From Lysobacterales bacterium (GTDB lineage: Bacteria > Pseudomonadota > Gammaproteobacteria > Xanthomonadales > Marinicellaceae): a DNA stretch of 32,374 nt. Below are positions 26,842 to 32,374 of this stretch, in pieces. The first letter of the stretch is position 1. The number at the start of each line of letters is the position of its first letter. A program made the translations under genes and the position numbers. Below the pieces are notes generated by a model. That model was not told the DNA's origin, searched no databases, and was given only the letters and a program-made list of their open reading frames with translations. The DNA lies in the NCBI GenBank assembly GCA_026996795.1, contig JALWKC010000270.1, positions 1 through 32,374 of the forward strand, given 5' to 3'.

Positions 26842-27564
26842 CTAGCGCAGTGGCCGGGCATTTTTGGGGGGATTGCGCAGAATGGTTGTCGCCAGCGTGC
26901 AGCCCAGGAAATCAGGGTCAGAGGATTCGACAATACGCAGCCACGGCGACGGGCTGTTTTCAATGGCCAGGTATTTAAAACACAGCCGCAAGGGCTGGGC
27001 AGGCGTCTCACCAGGCGCTGACTGATTATTGGCAGCAAAACATGGCCGGCCATTCTGTCGGGCCATCACCCCTTGGGCCGAATAAACCGGTTGATAAGCA
27101 GGCGGCTCATCCACCCAGCGGTCGACTGAAATGGTCGCGTCTTCGCCCTGCAGACGCAAATCCAGGGAGTAATCCCCACCACAAACGCCACCGTATAACT
27201 GCACTGGCTGGGTGGATTTAACCGGCAGGTACAAGGCGGAATGTTCAATGTAACGGTGATTGCGCCAGCGGCCCTTGTAAACGGCGATCTGGCCACCAAA
27301 ATACGCCCGGAGTTTGGTCAATAAGGCCGCGTCATTGTTTTTGCTGCCACGAACATAAACGGGCATCAGCGGTTTCGGTACGCCAAAAACAAGCCGGCGA
27401 AACACCACCTTTTCGTTGGCAAATTCAGCCCGCACGGTTTCGGCCTGATCCCCACTGATATAAATCACCGGCACACTTGGCTGGTGTGGCGTGGTGGCGC
27501 AACCGGACAGCAACCACAGCAGCGTTGAAAGGCGAAACAGCAGGCGAAGATTGTGTGTGTTCAT
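26842..27564 (-). CDS. Outer-membrane-type lipoprotein of unknown function
   Basis: 240 residues. A lipoprotein signal peptide ends in the lipobox LLSGC (Cys22); the next residue is Ala, so outer-membrane sorting is expected. The mature part has four more cysteines (YGGVCGGD, RPCFAA, LRLCFKY, LGCTLA) that could form two disulfides, and is strand-rich with few charged helices. I recognise no family. It lies upstream of, and on the same strand as, the secreted beta-helix gene with a 184-base gap, so cotranscription is uncertain. The ATG at 27564 gives a proper signal peptide. Confidence 0.75.
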   Translation of the reverse strand: MNTHNLRLLFRLSTLLWLLSGCATTPHQPSVPVIYISGDQAETVRAEFANEKVVFRRLVFGVPKPLMPVYVRGSKNNDAALLTKLRAYFGGQIAVYKGRWRNHRYIEHSALYLPVKSTQPVQLYGGVCGGDYSLDLRLQGEDATISVDRWVDEPPAYQPVYSAQGVMARQNGRPCFAANNQSAPGETPAQPLRLCFKYLAIENSPSPWLRIVESSDPDFLGCTLATTILRNPPKNARPLR

Positions 27565-27624
27565 GGCTGATCCCTCGTGTGGGGTGGGAAAATAGTATTA
27601 ACCGAGGTTCATGATGTGGCAAGC

Positions 27625-28728
27625 TCAAGTAGTCCCAACACCGTGTTGCCGCAAAGCCCAGGCCACGTGCTCCCTGACCAAGGGCGACGGGTGCTCGAGC
27701 CGGGTTTTGAGCGCAGCAATAACTGCCGGGGAAGACGGCGCATTGCCCAGGGCCACGGCAATATTACGCAGCCAGGCGATATGACCAATGCGGCGAATGG
27801 CCGAGCCTTCGGTATTTTTGAGAAAGATGGCCTCATCCCAGGCAAAGAGGTCAATCAGATCAGGACTATCCAAACCGTGCCGGGGCAGAAAATCCGCCTC
27901 CGTGGTGTCATGGGCAAACTTGTTCCAGGGGCACACCATCTGGCAATCGTCGCAGCCGTAAATGCGGTTGCCCATGGCCTGACGAAAGGCCTCGGGAATT
28001 GAACCTTTGTTTTCGATGGTCAGGTAGGAAATACAGCGCCTAGCGTCCACCTGAAACGGCGCCACGATGGCGTCGGTGGGGCAGGCGGCCAGGCATTTCT
28101 GGCAACTGCCGCAATGAAAATTATGCTTTTTATCCACCGGCAGGGGCAGGTCGGTAAAGACCTCACCCAGGAAAAACCAGCTACCTGCGGAGGGGTTGAT
28201 GAGGTTGCTGTGCTTGCCAATCCAGCCCAGGCCGGCCTTTTCCGCCAGCGCCTTTTCCAGCACCGGGGCCGAATCCACAAAAGCGCGATAGCCGAAAGGC
28301 CCGATTTCGGCCTGAATTTTCTCGGCCAGTTTCTGCAGCCGCCGCCGCATTAGTTTGTGGTAATCCCGCCCCAGGGCATAACGCGACACCGCGCCTTTCA
28401 AGGGCTGTTTCAGCACATCGGCATAGGGCGTAACGGCCTGACTGGAATAGTCCATACGCACCGAAATCACGCTCAGGGTGCCCGGCACCAGTTCCGCCGG
28501 TCGCGCACGTTTCAGGCCATGACGCTGCATGTATTCCATGTCGCCATGGAATTTTTTTTCCAGCCAACGCAACAAATGCGGCTCATGCTCGCTCAGATCA
28601 ATGTCGGTGATGCCCACCTGCTGGAACCCCAATGCCTGGCCAAAATCGCGAATTTTCTCCACCAGCTCACTCGCCTGCTCGGCAGACAAGGCATGGGGGG
28701 AGTTTTTTTCAGTTTCAGGCGGGGGCAC
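27625..28728 (-). CDS. queG: Epoxyqueuosine reductase
   Basis: Cobalamin-dependent iron-sulfur enzyme for the last step of queuosine synthesis in tRNA. The active-site region is FVDSAPVLEKALAEKAGLGW; two [4Fe-4S] clusters are bound by CGSCQKCLAACPT and CDDCQMVCPWNK; a HEAT-like helix pair follows at the C terminus. The start is uncertain: no ATG is available, and I chose the GTG at 28728 (367 residues, near the family length of about 380). In-frame GTGs at 28743 and 28770 are alternatives, none with a clear Shine-Dalgarno. Divergent from nnr, the same arrangement as E. coli queG/nnr. Partner pathway gene tgt is at 6666. Confidence 0.93.
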   Translation of the reverse strand: MPPPETEKNSPHALSAEQASELVEKIRDFGQALGFQQVGITDIDLSEHEPHLLRWLEKKFHGDMEYMQRHGLKRARPAELVPGTLSVISVRMDYSSQAVTPYADVLKQPLKGAVSRYALGRDYHKLMRRRLQKLAEKIQAEIGPFGYRAFVDSAPVLEKALAEKAGLGWIGKHSNLINPSAGSWFFLGEVFTDLPLPVDKKHNFHCGSCQKCLAACPTDAIVAPFQVDARRCISYLTIENKGSIPEAFRQAMGNRIYGCDDCQMVCPWNKFAHDTTEADFLPRHGLDSPDLIDLFAWDEAIFLKNTEGSAIRRIGHIAWLRNIAVALGNAPSSPAVIAALKTRLEHPSPLVREHVAWALRQHGVGTT

Positions 28729-28771
28729 GGTTAGAATAGCCACTGGCAACAGAAACGCAGATTTTATCACG

Positions 28772-30331
28772 ATGCAACCGTTGTACCTGAAACACCAGAC
28801 CCGCCAGCTCGATCAGCTGGCCGCTCACACCCTGGGCATCAGTGGCTTTGAACTGATGCAAAAAGCCGGCGCCCAGGCCGCCGCGACACTCATGGACCTG
28901 GCACAGGCCAATCCAGAAGCACCGGCCGGCCGCGTGCTGGTGCTCACTGGAAATGGCAACAACGCCGGGGATGGCTACGTGCTGGCGCTGGAATATTTTC
29001 TGGCCGGGCAACCCGTGGCCGTGTGGCCCTGGAGTGGCCCGGAATCACTCAGCCCTGATGCGCTGGCAGCACGCCAGGCCTATGAAAAAGCCGGCGGCAC
29101 CGTGCTGCCTCAGGCCGCAGCAAGTCAGGCGGCGGCAGAAAGCTGGCAGGCAGATTGGCTGGCAGACGCGCTGCTGGGCACCGGCATCAACCGCCCTGTG
29201 ACGGGGGATTACGCCCGGGCCATCGACTGGATGAACGCACAATCGGCATCGGTTTTCAGCCTCGATATTCCCAGTGGGCTGGATGCGGACACCGGCCAGC
29301 CACAGGGTCGTGCCGTCAAGGCCACGGCCACCATCACCTTTATTGCCCTCAAACCCGGCCTGTTTACCGCTGGCGGGCCGGATTATTGCGGTGAGCTGTT
29401 TTATGCCGACCTCGATGTGCCCGCCGAAACCCTGCAAACAGTGGAACCGGCCGCCTGGCTGCTGGAAGCGCAGGACATGGAAACCGACCCACTCCTGCGA
29501 GCACGCAACTGCCACAAAGGCCATTTCGGCCACGTGCTGGTGGTTGGCGGCAACACTGGCATGCGCGGCGCGGCCGTCCTGGCTGCCGGAGCGGCCCTGC
29601 GCAGTGGTGCCGGAAAAGTCACCGTGGCATCGCCGGCGCCCGGGCGCGATGCCATCATTGCCCAGCGCCCGGAAATCATGACCGCGGACCCGGACGAATT
29701 GCCACGGATTTCCGGCACCGGCACGGTACTGGCCATTGGCCCGGGACTGGGCCGGGACACCCTTGCCACACGCCTGTTTAACCAAGCGCTGGAACTGGCC
29801 AGAAAAAATGCCCACCCCTGCGTGCTGGATGCCGACGCACTCACCCTGCTGGCCGAGGCCAGCACCGCCAGCGGTAAAAACACAGGCAAAAAAACGGGCA
29901 AAATAGTGGACAAAAATACCGGCACAGCCGCCCGGCTGCCGGCCAACACCGTGCTCACGCCCCACCCCAAGGAAGCCGCCACCTTGCTGGGCAGCGACAC
30001 CCGCCGCGTTCAGGCCAACCGCCTGCATGCCGCCAGTGAACTGGCCACACGCTTTCAATGCGTGACCGTGCTCAAAGGCAACGGCACCGTCATTGCCGCG
30101 CCAGACCAGCCTGCGCTTATCTGCCCGTTTGGCACACCGGGCATGGCCACCGCCGGCATGGGTGATGTGTTGACCGGCATTATCGCCGCACTCATGGGAC
30201 AGGGATTAGCGCCAGCAGAAGCCGCCCGCACCGGCGTGCTCATGCACGCGCTGGCAGCGGACATGGCCCAAAAGGGCAATGGCCTGATTGCCTCTGATGT
30301 CATCGAAAAACTGCCGGATCTGCTGCCATGA
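28772..30331 (+). CDS. nnr: Bifunctional NAD(P)H-hydrate epimerase/dehydratase
   Basis: Repairs damaged NAD(P)H: the N-terminal epimerase (about 1-215; TGNGNNAGDGYVLA, LDIPSGLDADTG) interconverts hydrate epimers and the C-terminal ADP/ATP-dependent dehydratase (about 225-515; KGHFGHVLVVGGN, LTPHPKEAA, VLKGNGTVI, GMATAGMGDVLTGII) restores NAD(P)H. The ATG at 28772 gives 519 residues and the typical N terminus; the longer upstream frame is antisense to queG. A Lys/Thr/Gly-rich insertion (about residues 367-385, 29871-29930) of near-repetitive A-rich sequence lies in a loop before LTPHPKEAA. Its stop overlaps the tsaE start (ATGA). Confidence 0.95.
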   Translation: MQPLYLKHQTRQLDQLAAHTLGISGFELMQKAGAQAAATLMDLAQANPEAPAGRVLVLTGNGNNAGDGYVLALEYFLAGQPVAVWPWSGPESLSPDALAARQAYEKAGGTVLPQAAASQAAAESWQADWLADALLGTGINRPVTGDYARAIDWMNAQSASVFSLDIPSGLDADTGQPQGRAVKATATITFIALKPGLFTAGGPDYCGELFYADLDVPAETLQTVEPAAWLLEAQDMETDPLLRARNCHKGHFGHVLVVGGNTGMRGAAVLAAGAALRSGAGKVTVASPAPGRDAIIAQRPEIMTADPDELPRISGTGTVLAIGPGLGRDTLATRLFNQALELARKNAHPCVLDADALTLLAEASTASGKNTGKKTGKIVDKNTGTAARLPANTVLTPHPKEAATLLGSDTRRVQANRLHAASELATRFQCVTVLKGNGTVIAAPDQPALICPFGTPGMATAGMGDVLTGIIAALMGQGLAPAEAARTGVLMHALAADMAQKGNGLIASDVIEKLPDLLP

Positions 30332-30828
30332 ATCAACCACAGTGCCCCACAGACAAGGCTTTATCTGGAAAAACAAAGCCCTTGCGCCTGGACATCAGCC
30401 ATCGGCAGCAGTTGCAACGCCTGGCCACGACAATCAGCCAGCAATTGCCTGATCCAGTTCATGAGCCATTCTGGATTCACCTGCGCGGCGACCTGGGCGC
30501 CGGCAAAACCACCTTCGCCCAGGACTTTATTCACGCACTGGGCTACCCGGGGCGCGTCAAAAGCCCCACTTATTCCTTGCTGGAACAGTACCAGACCAAT
30601 GGCTCCTCGGTGCTGCACATGGACCTGTACCGGCTGGCCGACCCGGAAGAACTGACCTTTATCGGACTGGACGATCTATTGTTGGACAAGCCGGTGGTGC
30701 TGGTGGAATGGCCCGAAAAAGGCGCGGGGTTTCTGCCTATGCCCCAGCTCGAACTGCGTTTTGAACTGGACAACGACAGCCGCCAGGTGGAAATTTACGA
30801 CCCACATCAAGTGTTCAGCCTAAGTTAA
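30328..30828 (+). CDS. tsaE: tRNA threonylcarbamoyladenosine synthesis ATPase TsaE
   Basis: ATPase partner of TsaB and TsaD in forming t6A37 of ANN-decoding tRNAs. The P-loop is LRGDLGAGKTTFAQ; KSPTYSLLEQY, HMDLYRL and VLVEWPEKG are family motifs. 166 residues, slightly longer than usual because of a polar N-terminal extension. Translationally coupled to nnr by a 4-base overlap and followed by amiB after 73 bases, the conserved nnr-tsaE-amiB order. Confidence 0.95.
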   Translation: MNQPQCPTDKALSGKTKPLRLDISHRQQLQRLATTISQQLPDPVHEPFWIHLRGDLGAGKTTFAQDFIHALGYPGRVKSPTYSLLEQYQTNGSSVLHMDLYRLADPEELTFIGLDDLLLDKPVVLVEWPEKGAGFLPMPQLELRFELDNDSRQVEIYDPHQVFSLS

Positions 30829-30901
30829 TGTTTTTTATGGGAATATTGCCTTGTAAGGACTTTCATATTACACTCTTTTTCAAACACACCAGCCGTACAC
30901 C

Positions 30902-32251
30902 ATGATGCTTCGTCCGTCTTTACGCTTATTTCCTCTCATTTGCGCCAGCCTGATACTGGTACTAACCGGCTCGGCCCGCGCGGGCACCACCGGCAAAGAC
31001 AGCAAAGTCTCGGTGGACGGCTTGCGCGTCTGGAGCGGGCCTGACCACACCCGGGCCGTGTTTGACCTGAGCGGTCAGGTGGACTATCAGCTGTTTCAGC
31101 TCGACAACCCGCCACGGGTGGTGCTGGACGTGAACGGTGCCAACCTGAAAACCCGCCTGAAAGTAAACAACAACGCCGATATCCGTGGCATTCGACACGG
31201 AAAGAAAGGCAAAAACACACTGCGCCTGGTGTTTGACCTGAACCGGAACAAACGCGCCAAAAGTTTTCTGCTGCCACCCAATGAAAAATACGGCCACCGC
31301 CTGGTGGTGGATTTCAGCGACCCCAAGGCCAAACAGAAAATCAAGAAAAGCGCCAAAGTCAGCGCCAGCAAGCAGCGTGACATCATCATTGCGGTGGATG
31401 CCGGGCATGGCGGCGAAGACCCCGGAGCCAGTGGCGCGCGCGGTAGCAAGGAAAAGCACATCACCCTGGCCATCGCCCGCCAGCTGGCCAAAGCCATCAA
31501 TGCCGAAGTGGGCATGAAGGCCGTGCTGATTCGTGATGGCGACTACTACGTGGGCCTGCGCCAGCGTTTTGAAAAAGCCCGCGCCCATCAGGCCGACCTG
31601 TTTGTTTCCATTCATGCGGACGCCTTTTACGACCCCAAGGTGCATGGCATGAGCGTTTACGTGCTGTCACAAAAAGGCGCCACCTCCGAAGCGGCCAAAT
31701 GGCTGGCCCGGTCAGAAAACAAGGCCGACCTCATCGGTGGGGTCAAACTCGATGGCAAGGACACCCTGCTGGCTCGCGTCCTGCTTGACCTGAGCCAGAA
31801 TGCCGCTATGGAAGCCAGTCAGAAAGTGGCCAACGAAGTATTAAAATCCCTGTCAAGAATCGAAAAACCGCACAAGAAACACGTGGAAAAGGCCAATTTC
31901 GCGGTGTTGAAATCCCCCGATGTGCCATCTATCCTGGTGGAAACCGCCTTTATCTCCAACCCGCAGGAAGAAAAACGCCTGAAGAGTCATTCATTCCGGC
32001 AGCAGGTGGCCAAAGCCATCCTGAACGGCATCAAAACCTATTTCTACCAGTCCCCACCACCGGACACCCTGATCGCCAGCCGCGTCAAGGCCGCCCGCAA
32101 TCGCCCCAACCGTCACATTGTCTCCCGTGGGGAAACCCTCAGCGGCATCGCGCAAAAATACCGGCTGGACCTGCGCAGCCTGCGCAAGGCCAACAAAAAG
32201 AAAACCGATCGCATCCGCTCCGGCGAAGTATTGGTTATCCCCACCAGCTAG
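30902..32251 (+). CDS. amiB: N-acetylmuramoyl-L-alanine amidase with LysM domain (AmiB type)
   Basis: Periplasmic zinc amidase that splits septal peptidoglycan during cell separation. Signal peptide of about 27 residues ending ARA; AMIN domain (about 35-135); Amidase_3 domain (about 160-380) with zinc ligands in VDAGHGGEDPG (His169), the Glu of GSKEKHITL and SIHADAF (His238), plus VETAFISN with the catalytic Glu; C-terminal LysM (about 400-445, HIVSRGETLSGIAQKY). 449 residues, normal for AmiB. The stop TAG is part of a CTAG directly followed by GGAACCTCT, resembling the end of the mobile element at 15624; mutL, the usual next gene, is not seen in the remaining 123 bases. Confidence 0.95.
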   Translation: MMLRPSLRLFPLICASLILVLTGSARAGTTGKDSKVSVDGLRVWSGPDHTRAVFDLSGQVDYQLFQLDNPPRVVLDVNGANLKTRLKVNNNADIRGIRHGKKGKNTLRLVFDLNRNKRAKSFLLPPNEKYGHRLVVDFSDPKAKQKIKKSAKVSASKQRDIIIAVDAGHGGEDPGASGARGSKEKHITLAIARQLAKAINAEVGMKAVLIRDGDYYVGLRQRFEKARAHQADLFVSIHADAFYDPKVHGMSVYVLSQKGATSEAAKWLARSENKADLIGGVKLDGKDTLLARVLLDLSQNAAMEASQKVANEVLKSLSRIEKPHKKHVEKANFAVLKSPDVPSILVETAFISNPQEEKRLKSHSFRQQVAKAILNGIKTYFYQSPPPDTLIASRVKAARNRPNRHIVSRGETLSGIAQKYRLDLRSLRKANKKKTDRIRSGEVLVIPTS

Positions 32252-32374
32252 GGAACCTCTTACATGGACACCGCCCGGTTTTGCAAGTGAATAATCAGCG
32301 AAGAAGGATCGATTGCAGTCTTACATCCGGCCTGTTCACGAACCTGAATGGTTCTGGCCTCAATGGTATTCGCC
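32252..32374. mobile_element. Possible left end of an insertion element (cut by window edge)
   Basis: GGAACCTCTTA directly after CTAG matches 9 of the first 11 bases of the terminal repeat at 15628 (GGAAGCTCTGA), which also follows CTAG. The other end is outside the window, so this is only suggestive. Confidence 0.35.
32260..32373 (-). CDS. Partial minus-strand ORF at the window edge, unrecognised
   Basis: 37 codons without a stop, ending in TAA at 32260-32262, convergent with amiB and open to the window edge. The sequence (for example IEARTIQVREQAGCKTAIDP) was not recognised. If the element interpretation of 32252 is right, this could be the C terminus of its transposase; otherwise it may be a chance ORF. 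Confidence 0.3.
   Translation of the reverse strand, partial: ANTIEARTIQVREQAGCKTAIDPSSLIIHLQNRAVSM

Noticed and set aside
29045..30058. Minus-strand frame of 337 codons opposite nnr
   Set aside because: Shadow of the well-supported nnr gene; Gly/Gln/Arg-rich composition is typical of antisense frames.

Overview
The window reads as chromosomal DNA of a gammaproteobacterium (order not determined). Moderately high GC, compact operons, the murJ-ribF-ileS-lspA-ispH block, the queG/nnr-tsaE-amiB arrangement, a TyrR-type regulator and a PilR homolog all point that way. About 23 credible protein genes were found. No rRNA, tRNA or CRISPR array was recognised.

Layout. 1-7772 (+): tightly overlapping housekeeping operon murJ (5' truncated by the window edge), ribF, ileS, lspA, ispH, tgt. 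7793-8284 (-): a Bcp/PrxQ peroxiredoxin, convergent with tgt. 8285-8622: intergenic region with a small palindrome and a REP-like hairpin. 8623-10847 (+): a 5'-3' exonuclease/flap-endonuclease-like protein and a PilR-like response regulator whose AAA+ domain has lost the GAFTGA loop and the Walker B glutamate. 10917-15638: a sulfur block with a fused ATP sulfurylase/APS kinase and a TyrR-like regulator (both -), divergent from a methionine gamma-lyase (+). 15624-16115: a gene-free stretch holding a 113-bp MITE-like element that supplies the stop codon of the lyase gene, a hairpin, a strong sigma70-type promoter leading into a terminator-ended candidate small RNA, and a second copy of the REP-like palindrome. 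16110-18053 (-): an LplT-like transporter fused to a PlsC-type acyltransferase. 18234-18734 (+): a BON-LysM protein (Kbp/YgaU).

18926-24322 (+) is the most distinctive region. It contains two tandem, paralogous modules, each an ECF-type sigma factor followed by a membrane-anchored Hanks-type Ser/Thr kinase. Kinase 2 carries a long C-terminal TPR region beyond its membrane segment; kinase 1 stops right after the membrane segment. Both sigma factors have a Thr-x-Thr-x-Thr stretch where typical ECF factors carry acidic residues in region 2.2, which suggests control of the sigma factor by threonine phosphorylation. Convergent to them lie a secreted beta-helix-type protein (24429-26657) and an unrecognised lipoprotein (26842-27564), possible but unproven outputs.

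27625-32251 is the conserved block queG (-) divergent from nnr-tsaE-amiB (+). Where mutL would be expected after amiB, the sequence resembles the end of another mobile element abutting a CTAG that contains the amiB stop codon. Thus both element ends in the window sit at CTAG sites at gene 3' ends. tgt and queG, both queuosine-pathway genes, lie about 20 kb apart.
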